This document shows, piece after piece, positions 52,436-62,068 of a stretch of 64,000 nucleotides of DNA. How positions within the stretch are numbered: the stretch's first letter is position 1; the number at the start of each line of letters is the position of its first letter. Position numbers and translations under genes: made by a program. Source of the stretch: Thraustochytrium sp. TN22 (lineage: Eukaryota > Sar > Bigyra > Thraustochytrida > Thraustochytriidae); the NCBI GenBank assembly GCA_013306675.1, contig JABLUY010000009.1, forward strand, positions 1 to 64,000, in the 5' to 3' direction. Under the pieces are notes generated by a model. It was not told where the DNA came from and searched no databases. It worked only from the letters and a program-made list of their open reading frames with translations.

Positions 52436-55400
52436 TTACACGAGGTGGTCGACGACCTTGGTGACCTGGGCGAAGGCGCGGGCGCGGACCGTGGTGGCAT
52501 TCGGGATGATCCCGTCGCAAAGACAGACGGCGCCGGGCTCCATGTAAGCGGCAGCGCCGACGCGAGACGGGCCAATCTGGAAGGCGCCATTGGTGAATTG
52601 ATGCCCGGCGAGGAAGGCGCCGGTGTCGACGATGGCGTTCTCCTCGACGGTGACGAGCTGGTGCTCACGCAAGGTGGTAGTAAAGAAGAGGGCGCCATCA
52701 CCAACGGCGCACCCCATGAAACGCGCGAAGCTATTGTAAAAGGGCGTGCCGTGCAGGACGGGCGTGAGGAGGTTCTCGATCCAGGCGGTGAAGAGCTGAT
52801 AGGTGCAGTAGGTGCTGTGGCGGCACGGCAGCTCGTGGAGGCGGTCGCCGAAGCCAAAGGTCCAAAGCGCGACAAGACGCTGCACGAGCATGAGGGTAAG
52901 CATGGCGAGCAGGAAGGAGAAGGCGAGCAGCAGGATGGCGATGTTGCGGTTGATGTCGAGGTCAAAGAGCACGAGCTGCGCGAACTCGTAGGCCGGCACT
53001 AGGGCGAAGGTGATCATGGTCATGATGATGAGGCGCGTGAGCAGCATGACAATCTCCTCGAGCACACCCCAAGGTGCGTTGCGCAGGCCCTTGGCGACCT
53101 TGAGCTCCTCCTCGAAGTTGGTGGGGAAGGTGGCGCCGCGAAACTTGCGGTGGTTGGACGGGAGCACCTCGCCCTCGCCCATGATACTGAGGCTTGCGAG
53201 GCTGGCGAAGGGCTCGAGCTCGCAGTCGCGGGCCAAGACGGACCAAAGGCCGGCCTCGCTGCGCTTGCCCATGGTGACGTAGCCGCGCCGGTCGGCGATC
53301 TCGGTTTCAACAAAAATGAGGCCGGCCATGGCGCCGGGGCCCATGTGCACCATGTCTGCGTTGGAGGGGACGATCCACTCGGCGGCGGAGAGAAAGGCGG
53401 AACTCGAGATGTTGGCGCCGAGTGCCCACTTGTACAGGAGGATGCTGCGCGACTCCTCGATGAAGTAGACCCAGAGCTCCTGGGCAAGCGTGTTGAGGTA
53501 ATCGACTGCCCAGGTGCGAATGACACGGCCCTCGGGAACGTCTCCCGGATACAGGCGGCCGAGGATGGTCCACTTTGCGAGGGGTACGAGGAAGGAGACC
53601 GAGAATGCGACGGTGAGGAAAGCAGAGACCCAATAGACGAGGTCCGCGTAGCGAAAGTCGGTCGGGTAGCCGCAGGCGTCCCAAATGAGCTCATTCACGA
53701 CCGCGAGGTTGGCCATGCATGCCACCATGAGGAACTGAAAGGAGAGTTTGGCGACGAGCTCCCAGAGCGAGCGACGTACGCTGGCCTTTTCGACGTAGGT
53801 GTCGGGTTCTGCGTTCGCCGTCTCGCCCTCGTGTAGGACCGCCAGTGGGGCAAGCTCCGCGCCGCGGCCCACGAAACAGCCGGGCATGACAACGGAGCCG
53901 ACGCGCGTGTGCGAGCCGGCACCGAGGATCACGCGCCGGAAGCGGAGCGTGCGCGTGCGCGGGTCGAAGGCACGGCAGACGACCTTGGCCTTGATTTTGG
54001 CCCCGGGTCCGACGTGTACGAGGTCGACGTCGCGCAGGAGAGTCTTGACCTTGGCGGTGAGCGGGAGCTCGGCGCCCATGAGAATGTAGATGACGTTGAG
54101 CGTGGGCGTGTCGACGAGCCAGCGGCCGACAGAGATCTCCCACATGCTGACGAGGCGGTCAACGAACCACCAGCGCAGGTAGGGCATGGAGTTGATGTCA
54201 ATCTCGCGCGGGCCCCAGCGGCCGAGCACGAGCCACTTGACAAGGATCATCTCTATGGTGAAGGTGACGAGCCACATTGGGATGACCGGGAAGAGCAGCA
54301 GGCCGAACATGTGCACTGAGTCAGTGACCTTGTAAGACGTCCATGGCTCGCCAAGGCCCGACTCAAAGCGCAACCAGTAGCCGTAGTGGTAGGGTGGCAG
54401 GATTGCGGCCGCCATGAGAAAGAAGATGGCGAGGACGCCGAGCAGCTGGATCGCGGCCGCGAGCGAAGCGGGGAGTGGCGGGCGGCGCAGGTGACGCAGC
54501 TGGTCGAGCTTGACGTGCGTACTGCGCTTGGCCTCGACGGCCTCGGCGAGACGACGCACGGTGCGGTGAGTAGCGATGAAGTCGGGCTCGAGCGGCTCGA
54601 TCAGGTCCTCAGGGTCGGAAAAGCCGATCTTGCCGGGCGAGGCAGACTCGGCGGCGCCAGCCTCCAGAATCTGCTCAAGGTAGCTCTGCACGTCCACCAT
54701 GGCGACGGAGCTCATGCCGGCCTCGAAGAGGTCCTCGTCGGCTTGGAGCGTGTCCATGCCGATGGCCTCGCGCACGTTCTCGAGGAGCCAGGCAAGGCGC
54801 GCCTCGGGGGTCTCGCCGACGTAGAGCTCGTCCGGTTCGTCGTCGGGTTGGAAGCTGGACACGTTGACCGGCACAGAGATGGCAGAGAGGGGGCGCGAGC
54901 GGGCCGTGAGGTTGGTGGAGGCGCGGATGCGACGCGTGTTGCTGACGGCCTCGGCCACGACGGAGAGGGCGTCGGCGAGGTAGGCATCGCGTGTGGCACG
55001 GCGCTGGATCTTGCCGCTGGTGGTCTTGTGGATGGAGCGCGGAGCGATGAGCACGACGGCAAAAGGCATGAAGCCGTGCTCGCTGGCCACGGCGGCGCGG
55101 ACTTGCTCGGCGAGGGCCTGCGCACCCTTCATCTTGGCGTCCCGCACCTCGGCAACGATAACGACTTCGTCGTTCTCCACAAGAGAAAAGGCGGCGCAGC
55201 ATCCAGGGCGGATCGAGGTGCTGGTCTGGTCCACGGTGAGCTCGACGTCCTGCGGGAAGATGTTGCGGCCGCGCACGATGAGCATGTCCTTGATGCGGCC
55301 GCAGATGAAGATCTCGCCGTGCATGATGAATCCCATGTCACCAGATCGCAGGTACGTTGTGCCGTCAGACGGAACGAGCTCTGCGTTGAGACGCTCCGCG

Positions 55401-56734
55401 GAGACCTCGGGGCGATTCAGGTAGTCGCTGGCCTTGGCGGGACCACCGATCCAGATCTCGCCGACGTGCTCGTTGGGGACCTCCTGACAGGTGTCCGGGT
55501 GCACGATTTTGAGGACAGCAAGCGGGCTGGGCCTGCCGTTGCCAACGAGGTCCTGGCCGAGCTCGTTAAAGTGCGCCTCCTGGACGCGCGTGCCGGGCTC
55601 CCGAGAGTAAGTGGCGCTCAGGCGGACCATGGCGGGCACGCACGGGGGATAGTGCGAGGCAACCAGCAGGGTGTTTTCAGCGATGCCATAGGCAGGGTTG
55701 ACGTGCCACATCTCGACACCCTGCGGAGCAAAGGTCTCCACGAAGCGCTCCATGGTGTCACGGCGCACGGGCTCGGCCCCGTTGATGTAGCGCTCGCAGC
55801 AGGAAAGGTCGAGCTTGGCACGCTGGGCGGGCGTGGTCTTGCGCACAGCGAGCTCGTAGGCGAAGTTCGGCGCTGCTGTGAGGGCGGCGCGGTAGTCGGA
55901 GATTGCCTTGAGCCACAGGTACGGTTTGCGCAGGAAGCCGACGGGCGACATCAAGACGGTGGTGTTGCCGTTCATGAAGCCGTGCAGAATACTCCCGATG
56001 AGGCCCATGTCGTGGTAGAACGGGACCCACGTCATGGCGGTGTTCTCCTCCTTCCAATCGAAGGTGACGCGGAGCATGCCCAAGTTGTGATTGATGTTGG
56101 AGTGCGTGATGCAGATGCCCTTGGGGTCACCGGTGCTCCCACTGGAGAACTGCACGAAGGCGAGCGCCTCCGGATCCGATTCTGGCACATCTTCCACCTC
56201 CGCCAGGGCGGGCGCCTTGTTCACGTCGTGCCAGGAGAGGCCCTGGGGGAACTTCTTGACGCCGATGAGCAGCTTGCGCGCGCGCAAAAACTTGCCATGC
56301 GTCAGCACGTGCTTGAGCCGGGTCACCTCGACGGCCTTGGCCACCTTGGCCAGGCCGGCCTTGGGGTTGTTCGGGTCCGGCGGAAAGGTGGGCACCGCCA
56401 CGAAGCCGCCTGCCAGGCACGCCATCATGGACATGATGAACTCTACGCCCGGGAAGAACATCATGAGCACCATGTCTCCGGGCACCATGCCCCACTTCTC
56501 GCGCATCGTCTTGGCGATGCCCAGCGCGCCGCGCACCATCTCGCTGCGCGTCGGCCGGGACACCTCCTTGCCCTTGTCATCGAGCCAGATATAGAGCGGC
56601 CTATCTGGCTTCTCCCGCGCAAGCCGCACGGCGGCCTGCACGAGCCCTTCGCTCGCCACCTTTGCCACGAGCGCCTCCTCTTGGCGTCGACTGTCCACCT
56701 CGCCTTGCGGCTCGTCCCTCCCTTGCCGCCCCAT
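52436..56734 (-). CDS. fatty-acyl-AMP ligase / carrier protein / membrane hexapeptide (Pls-type) enzyme
   Basis: The protein is 1432 residues. Residues about 20-610 form an adenylate-forming domain with FSSGSTGDPKG (about 195-205), GLIGSILHGFMNG, YLRSGDMGF and GRIKDMLIVRGRNIFPQD, closest in style to fatty-acyl-AMP ligases. A carrier domain follows with DLFEAGMSSVAMVDV; Ser676 is the likely phosphopantetheine site. The C-terminal half has several membrane segments (LLGVLAIFFLMAAAILPPYH; MFGLLLFPVIPMWLVTF; others near 1010-1070 and 1280-1340) alternating with left-handed beta-helix hexapeptide blocks (GAGSHTRVGSVVMPGCFVGR). This order resembles the terminal part of bacterial Pls-type single-module synthetases that join and export an amino-acid or acyl product. 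It probably activates an acyl or amino acid, loads it on its own carrier and transfers it at a membrane. Substrate and location are unknown. It ends 145 nt from the convergent LRR gene. Confidence 0.82.
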   Translation of the reverse strand: MGRQGRDEPQGEVDSRRQEEALVAKVASEGLVQAAVRLAREKPDRPLYIWLDDKGKEVSRPTRSEMVRGALGIAKTMREKWGMVPGDMVLMMFFPGVEFIMSMMACLAGGFVAVPTFPPDPNNPKAGLAKVAKAVEVTRLKHVLTHGKFLRARKLLIGVKKFPQGLSWHDVNKAPALAEVEDVPESDPEALAFVQFSSGSTGDPKGICITHSNINHNLGMLRVTFDWKEENTAMTWVPFYHDMGLIGSILHGFMNGNTTVLMSPVGFLRKPYLWLKAISDYRAALTAAPNFAYELAVRKTTPAQRAKLDLSCCERYINGAEPVRRDTMERFVETFAPQGVEMWHVNPAYGIAENTLLVASHYPPCVPAMVRLSATYSREPGTRVQEAHFNELGQDLVGNGRPSPLAVLKIVHPDTCQEVPNEHVGEIWIGGPAKASDYLNRPEVSAERLNAELVPSDGTTYLRSGDMGFIMHGEIFICGRIKDMLIVRGRNIFPQDVELTVDQTSTSIRPGCCAAFSLVENDEVVIVAEVRDAKMKGAQALAEQVRAAVASEHGFMPFAVVLIAPRSIHKTTSGKIQRRATRDAYLADALSVVAEAVSNTRRIRASTNLTARSRPLSAISVPVNVSSFQPDDEPDELYVGETPEARLAWLLENVREAIGMDTLQADEDLFEAGMSSVAMVDVQSYLEQILEAGAAESASPGKIGFSDPEDLIEPLEPDFIATHRTVRRLAEAVEAKRSTHVKLDQLRHLRRPPLPASLAAAIQLLGVLAIFFLMAAAILPPYHYGYWLRFESGLGEPWTSYKVTDSVHMFGLLLFPVIPMWLVTFTIEMILVKWLVLGRWGPREIDINSMPYLRWWFVDRLVSMWEISVGRWLVDTPTLNVIYILMGAELPLTAKVKTLLRDVDLVHVGPGAKIKAKVVCRAFDPRTRTLRFRRVILGAGSHTRVGSVVMPGCFVGRGAELAPLAVLHEGETANAEPDTYVEKASVRRSLWELVAKLSFQFLMVACMANLAVVNELIWDACGYPTDFRYADLVYWVSAFLTVAFSVSFLVPLAKWTILGRLYPGDVPEGRVIRTWAVDYLNTLAQELWVYFIEESRSILLYKWALGANISSSAFLSAAEWIVPSNADMVHMGPGAMAGLIFVETEIADRRGYVTMGKRSEAGLWSVLARDCELEPFASLASLSIMGEGEVLPSNHRKFRGATFPTNFEEELKVAKGLRNAPWGVLEEIVMLLTRLIIMTMITFALVPAYEFAQLVLFDLDINRNIAILLLAFSFLLAMLTLMLVQRLVALWTFGFGDRLHELPCRHSTYCTYQLFTAWIENLLTPVLHGTPFYNSFARFMGCAVGDGALFFTTTLREHQLVTVEENAIVDTGAFLAGHQFTNGAFQIGPSRVGAAAYMEPGAVCLCDGIIPNATTVRARAFAQVTKVVDHLV

Positions 56735-56789
56735 GGCCGCGCCGCCCTGGTCGCTCGATCGGGGTCTGCCAGCCGTGGCTCGCGCCTCG

Positions 56790-56797
56790 CTAGCTAG
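56790..56797. promoter_or_regulatory. CTAGCTAG palindrome upstream of the acyl-ligase gene
   Basis: The octamer lies 56 nt upstream of the minus-strand ATG at 56734. It belongs to the recurrent intergenic motif; function inferred. Confidence 0.3.
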
Positions 56798-57280
56798 GCC
56801 TCCTGCGCTTTACTAATTCGCTAAACTTGTGTTGCGAAGTGGTCGTTCAGCAGCGCTGTGCACTCACTGCCTTGCACAACTCTGCCTGCGCCATTAGCGC
56901 GTGCTGTGCTGGCAGCCAGGTAGCCCCGGCCCGGGCCGCGGCGCACCTCCGCTTTCGACTCGGCCGCTACCTCCGACCAGACCGTAACTCAGGTCCCTGT
57001 CAGGCTGCAGTCACGTGCAGTGGCAGTACGAGTTGCCGGCGCCGCGCCGCCCGCCGCCGCGCCGCGCCGCGCTGCTCCAGGCGGCGCAGCTGGTGCCGTG
57101 GCACGCGCGCAGGCGCGCTCAGGCGGGCGGGGGGAATTCACCGCGGCGCCCAGTGGCCGGGCGGCCAGCCGCCTCGGTCGCGTCACAACCACCACGCACC
57201 ACCACCGTGTCTGCCGAGCTGTGGTCCCACTCGGCGCCCTCTGCAGCGCAGCAGCAGTCACCGTTCTCAGGCCAATCTCG

Positions 57281-57320
57281 CAGCGCAGCGCAGCGCAGCG
57301 CAGCGCAGCGCAGCGCAGCG
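57281..57320 (+). repeat. CAGCG pentanucleotide array
   Basis: Eight perfect CAGCG units lie in tandem. On the other strand this is the same repeat as the CTGCG array at 20135. Confidence 0.9.
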
Positions 57321-58943
57321 CGGGGCGACCGCCGAGGCCCGAGGTGAGCGCGCACGAGCAGCTGCTGCGGCGGCAGCTGCGCCGCGAAGTTGGCAGAACT
57401 TCCGCAGAAGAGCAGTGGGCCGCCCCGGCAGAGGCGGCGCCACGGCACGCGAGGCGGAACGCGGCGGGGGCACTGCGGGCAGTGCGGTGCCGACCGCCCG
57501 AGCGGCACGCGCCGCGCCGCCGCGCCGCCGCGCCGCGCCGCGCTGCGCGGCGCCGTAGTCGTACCGCGCCCAAGCCTCGCTTCGCTTCTTGTGTTCCTTG
57601 ATCAGACGCGCGGCGCGCGAGCGAGCGAGGGCGACGGGCACGGGCAGTGGCGGCCGGCCGGTCGCCTGGGTTTGACTCAGCCTGGCAGGCAGGCATTCGA
57701 CCTTCGAGCGTCGCGAAAAAGCATGCACGAGGAGCAGTAACGTCTACGAGTAGGAGCAGGCTGCGTTCTGCCGCCGTCGCCGCTACGATGACAGTGAGTT
57801 GACCGTACCGCGGCCGCGGCCCGCCGGCGCAACGAGTGCGCGAAGGTTGACTCACGACTGTGCAGGACGGCCCGGCAACTCAGCCTGAGGCTGGCTGCAG
57901 TGCCCAACGACGGGCCTCCGGACGGCCACGGCTCGCCAGTACGTGCAGCCAATTCCGCAGCACGGTCTCCGAGACTTCCAATCTCTCCCCCGCTGCTTGA
58001 GCAATTCTCACATTGTCTCACACCTAGTCGACTCCGCGCCGTGATGTCTCGGGAGACAAAGAGAAGGTACGAGCGTCAACGCGAGGTTCCGACGCGCCGC
58101 CACGGCCCGCCAGCCATGGCAGAAGCGAAGCCACGAGCGAAGCGAACTCGAAGCGAAGCGAGGTGCGTTGCCACTGGCAGATTGGTCCTTGATTGTGCAG
58201 CCAGGTCAGCGGCAGCACGGCCCAGCAGCCGCAACAGGCACGGCACCTGACTGCGAAGGTGAAGGGCCTGCGATGAGCGAGCGCAATGCACCGCAGCTCC
58301 GCGGCACTGGCAGGCGCGCGCAACGGCGCAGCGGCGTCGCCTTGAGAGGGCGCGAGCGCGCGCCCACTTGTGGCGGAGCAGCCTGAGCGACGACTGTGAA
58401 TCGCTGAGCATCTTGCTCGACTTGCGTCCGGGCTAGGGGCTCGGCCCGGCGGGCCGGGCCAACCCCGCGGCCCGGTCAGTTGCGAGTCTTGCGACGTTGA
58501 GACTAGCTAGAAGGCAGTGGAAGCGCCGCCGCAGCGCGCCGCCGGCGGGGCAGCGCCGCAGCATGATAGGCTTACTGTTAGTACCAAGGAGGCGTCGCCC
58601 GCCCTGGAAAACCTTCACATGTCCGAAGACGAGAGTCTCCTGCGTTGCGTTGCGCTGCTTGCGCAGCCCCCAACTCCGACCCCGAGCGCGAGCATCGACT
58701 CGTGGCGAGCATCGTGGCAGCAAACCCGTGACAATGTGGTCCTTGAGGTCACTATCGTGGCGAGCATCGTGGCGAGCATGGAATCGTGGCGAGCCTCGTG
58801 GCGAGCCTCGTCACTGTCGCTGACGAAGGGCCTGCTTGTGGTCCCATGAGTCATACGACCTCACATACGTCGCACGCACACCGTCTGCTTGGCTGCTTCT
58901 TTAGAAGACGCCCGGCGCTTGCTCCACGCCATGTGTGAAGAAT

Positions 58944-59008
58944 GATGACCCGGCCTCGTACAGAAAGCGTGGCTGCAGCCAGATGACCCGGCCTCGTACA
59001 GAAAGCGT
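58944..59008 (+). repeat. 27-bp direct repeat, 38-bp period
   Basis: A 27-nt sequence beginning GATGACCCGGCCTCGTACAG occurs at 58944-58970 and 58982-59008 without a mismatch, immediately before the larger duplication. Confidence 0.85.
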
Positions 59009-59017
59009 TGCAGCTGG

Positions 59018-59575
59018 CTGCAGCGCTAGCGACAAGAGTAACGTTACCTAGCCAGCAAGTGTCAAGCAAGACAACCTCAGCGCTTCAGTCGTCGTCAAGG
59101 CATTCATGTCAGAGTGGATTATGCGCCCGCCCCGTACATTGTCAACCTGCACTAGAGCGCCTGCAGCAAGAGTACGATGTCTCAGCGCGCTTCTTGCCTT
59201 GCCTCCTGCCTTCTTGGGCATGACAAAGTCGCTCTGGGCCTCCTCTCATCCACATCTCCCATAATCGCCTCATCCACTCGTGGCAGCTAGCTCAGCTGCA
59301 GCGCTAGCGGCAAGAGTAACGTTACGATGCCTCTTCGCAGCCAGCAAGTGTCAAGCAAGACAACCTCGTCGTCGTCATGGCATACATGGCAGAGTGGATT
59401 ATGCGCCCGCCCCGTACATTGTCAACCTGCGCGCTGGAGCGCCTGCAGCAAGAGTACGATGTCTCAGCACGCTTCTTGCCTTGCCTCCTGCCTTCTTGGC
59501 CAAGACGCGGCATGACGAAGTCGCTCCGGGCCTCCTCTCATCCACATCTCTCATCGTCGCCTCATCCTCTCACCC
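59018..59575 (+). repeat. tandem direct duplication of about 260 bp
   Basis: Copies 59018-59280 and 59296-59575 both begin CTGCAGCGCTAGCG and share long blocks (for example GAGTGGATTATGCGCCCGCC and GCAAGAGTACGATGTCTCAG). Small indels and substitutions separate them, so neither keeps a common reading frame. An AGCTAGCT octamer sits at the junction (59285-59292). Neither copy looks coding. Confidence 0.85.
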
Positions 59576-59947
59576 ATCGTATCATTGTGCCAGCAGGTCG
59601 CCCGCTCAGCTCTCCTTCGACGATCCAGTCTCTCTCCCTCGATTCAGATGATGTGCTCTCTCTGTGCTTGCCTCGGCCTCGCGCAGCAAGTTCCCCGCGC
59701 GACGCGCCCGCCGTGAACGGCGTGGCTGGCGGATGATGTGCCACTGGCAGTGCAGGCAGTGCGATGTGGGCCGGGCCCCCGGCCTTGTGGGCCTCGTAGT
59801 TGGAGACCGCGGCGCGTCCCGTGGCGCGGCGGCGGCAGTTCCTGGCGCGGCGGGATCCAAAGAACGCAAAGCCGCAACGCGCGAGCCCCGCGGCAGCCAG
59901 CGAGCGAGCGAGAGCGCGGGAGAGAGCAGGCGCGTGTCATAGGCGAG

Positions 59948-61198
59948 ATGATGATGAGCGCGGGCGCCCGCGGCGCTGCGCGGCCGCTGTCAACGGCGGC
60001 GCGCGCGTCGCTGTCGGCGCGGTTGGAGGAGGAGCTGAGCGCCATGCGCGAGGGCGGCACCTACAAGTCGGAGCGCGTGCTGACGGGGCCGCAGGACCGG
60101 CGCGTCAAGGTGCAGGGCTGGGACGGGAGCGTGCTCAACTTCTGCGCCAACAACTACCTGGGGCTGTCGGACCACGAGGAGGTGGTGCGCGCGGCGCACG
60201 CGGCGCTTGACTCGCACGGCTTCGGCATGAGCTCGGTGCGCTTCATTTGTGGCACGCAGGACCTGCACAAGGAGCTCGAGTCCAAGATCGCACGCTTTCA
60301 CGACATGGAAGACTGTATTCTCTTCCCGTCCTGCTTTGACGCCAACGCCGGCATCTTCGAGGCGATCCTCGGCCCGGAGGACGCCATCATCAGCGACGCG
60401 CTCAACCACGCCTCCATCATCGACGGGGTGCGCCTCTGCAAGGCGCGCCGCATGCGCTTCCAGCACATGGACATGGCGGACCTCGAGGCGCAGCTCGTCG
60501 CAGCCAAGGACGCGCGCACGCGTCTCATCGTCACGGACGGCGTCTTCTCCATGGACGGCGACGTCGCGCCGCTGCGCGAGATCTGCGACCTGGCCGAGCG
60601 GCACGACGCGCTCGTCTTCATCGACGAGTGCCACGCCACCGGCTTCTTCGGCGAGACAGGCCGCGGCACCATCGAGCACTGCGACGTGCACGGCCGCGTC
60701 GCCATCATCAACTCGACGCTTGGCAAGGCTCTCGGCGGCGCCACTGGCGGCTACACCGCCGCCTCCAAGCCCATCGTCGACCTCCTGCGCCAAAAGGCGC
60801 GCCCCTACCTCTTTAGCAATGCCGTGGCGCCCGCCGTCGTCGGCGCCTCGCTCAGGGTCTTTGACATGCTCATGCAGCCCGACAACCCTTTCGTGGCCCG
60901 CGTGCGCGCCAACACCCACCTCTTCCGCGACCGACTCTCCAAAGCTGGCTTCACGCTCTCCGGCGACTACGACCACCCCATCGTCCCTGTCATGCTCGGT
61001 GACGCCCGGCTCGCCGCGGACTTCGCCGATGACATGCTCAAGCGCGGCGTCTACGTCATCGGCTTCTCCTTCCCCGTCGTCCCGCGCGGCCAGGCTCGCA
61101 TCCGCACGCAGATGTCCGCCGCCCACACCGAGGACGACGTCAACTTCGCCGCCGACGCCTTCATCGAGGTCGGCAAGGCTCGCGGCGTCATCTCTTGA
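59948..61198 (+). CDS. KBL: glycine C-acetyltransferase (2-amino-3-ketobutyrate CoA ligase), mitochondrial
   Basis: The protein is 416 residues, the normal family length plus a short N-terminal extension (MMMSAGARGAARPLSTAARA) typical of a mitochondrial presequence. It belongs to the alpha-oxoamine synthase group of PLP enzymes: NFCANNYLGLSDHEEVV, GFGMSSVRFICGTQDLHKEL, FPSCFDANAGIFEAIL, FIDECHATGFFGETGRG and the PLP lysine at Lys260 in STLGKALGGATGGY. The GTQDLHKELE and NHASIIDG blocks favour glycine C-acetyltransferase over serine palmitoyltransferase or ALA synthase. It cleaves 2-amino-3-ketobutyrate with CoA to glycine and acetyl-CoA, the second step after threonine dehydrogenase. The frame is open 70 codons upstream without targeting character, so the ATG at 59948 is preferred. 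Confidence 0.93.
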   Translation: MMMSAGARGAARPLSTAARASLSARLEEELSAMREGGTYKSERVLTGPQDRRVKVQGWDGSVLNFCANNYLGLSDHEEVVRAAHAALDSHGFGMSSVRFICGTQDLHKELESKIARFHDMEDCILFPSCFDANAGIFEAILGPEDAIISDALNHASIIDGVRLCKARRMRFQHMDMADLEAQLVAAKDARTRLIVTDGVFSMDGDVAPLREICDLAERHDALVFIDECHATGFFGETGRGTIEHCDVHGRVAIINSTLGKALGGATGGYTAASKPIVDLLRQKARPYLFSNAVAPAVVGASLRVFDMLMQPDNPFVARVRANTHLFRDRLSKAGFTLSGDYDHPIVPVMLGDARLAADFADDMLKRGVYVIGFSFPVVPRGQARIRTQMSAAHTEDDVNFAADAFIEVGKARGVIS

Positions 61199-61437
61199 TC
61201 AAGCTTGTAGGAATCCGTGGGATCCAAGCCTGCTGTGCAGCGAGTCACCACAATGAATCAATGTTCCATGCGAACTTGTGACGGACCGCCCGCATACCGA
61301 GGCGCCGAGGTGGCGCCCGTTGCCTGAACAAGACAAACACCTCAGCTGTCTGTCTGCTGGAGTGGGCCACAGTGGCCTCGATGCAGCAGACTCCCAGCGA
61401 GCCTCCGAGTCAGCGGCCTCGTTCTGGGCCAAAAAAG

Positions 61438-61445
61438 AAAAAAAA
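61438..61445 (-). terminator. pol III oligo-T terminator of tRNA copy 3
   Basis: On the minus strand eight T follow one base after the discriminator, then a C and six more T (61431-61436), a strong pol III terminator. Confidence 0.75.
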
Positions 61446-61446
61446 G

Positions 61447-61545
61447 TATTCGAAGGGGGTTACGATCCCCCGACCTCGACCGATCTAATTGGTCTCATAA
61501 GAGGCCTATTGTCAAGGTCGCGCTCTGCCACTGAGCTATTCGAAC
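61447..61545 (-). tRNA. intron-containing tRNA-Val(GAC)-like gene, copy 3
   Basis: The mature 72 nt are identical to copies 1 and 2 on the opposite strand 20 kb away, including the GAC anticodon (61513-61511) and the ATCGTAA T loop. The intron is 27 nt. Its hairpin stem is different in sequence (GGCCTC...GAGACC) but pairs at five of six positions around a TTAT loop, and the AATTAGATC tail matches copy 1. The 5' and 3' flanks are unrelated to those of the other copies apart from the T run. Confidence 0.75.
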
Positions 61546-62068
61546 AATCCTCATTGCGTGCTCCTTGCGAGGGAACACGGGGGAGGTGAGTTTGCAATCT
61601 ATATCTATTAGTCATAAAAAGTGTCCCGCATTCGCGTTGGCTTCGTGTCGCTGTCACGCTGTGGTGTCGTGCGCAAGCCTTCGATCATCGAGGTACGTCG
61701 ACGCTGTCGACAAGCCTCATGACCTCCCAGAGCCCAGGAGCGACAAGGCAGCCAGTCACATTGCATTGCCACTGGTGAGCTGTCCCTGGCAGTGGGTGAC
61801 GGCTACGCGCTTGGCTGCCGGCTGGCCTCATCACGACAACCGTTTTGGGATTCCTGTTGCCGTCCCTCCACCTGAACGCTACTTTATACCGCGCGTGAAC
61901 CGCACAAGAGGTCACTTCGCGCTCATCGCACCGCGCATGACGCGTACCTGTCTTGCCTGCCAGTACTGCCTACTCGGCCTACTGCACCTCGTGCAGCTCG
62001 CTCGTCTCATCAAGGCATCTTTTGAGTTGGAAAATGTGGCCGGAGCGGCGGAAAGCATCATCCTGCTT

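Larger units (their letters stand above)
56735..59947. other. 3.2 kb GC-rich gap with duplications, no supportable gene
   Basis: The stretch contains a CAGCG array (57281), a short tandem repeat (58944 and 58982), a roughly 260-bp direct duplication (59018-59280 and 59296-59575) and CTAGCTAG/AGCTAGCT octamers (56790, 58503, 59285). Open frames are short or Arg/Ala-rich. The right end should contain the promoter of the glycine C-acetyltransferase gene. Confidence 0.5.
61199..62068. other. spacer holding the third tRNA-like gene
   Basis: Apart from the minus-strand tRNA copy 3 nothing is supportable. The part 61600-62060 is the presumed 3' flank of the Cys-rich secreted protein gene; the plus-strand frame across it is antisense to that gene. 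Confidence 0.5.

Noticed and set aside
54386-56797. 803-codon plus-strand frame
   Set aside because: Antisense shadow of the acyl-ligase gene, which has clear motifs on the minus strand.
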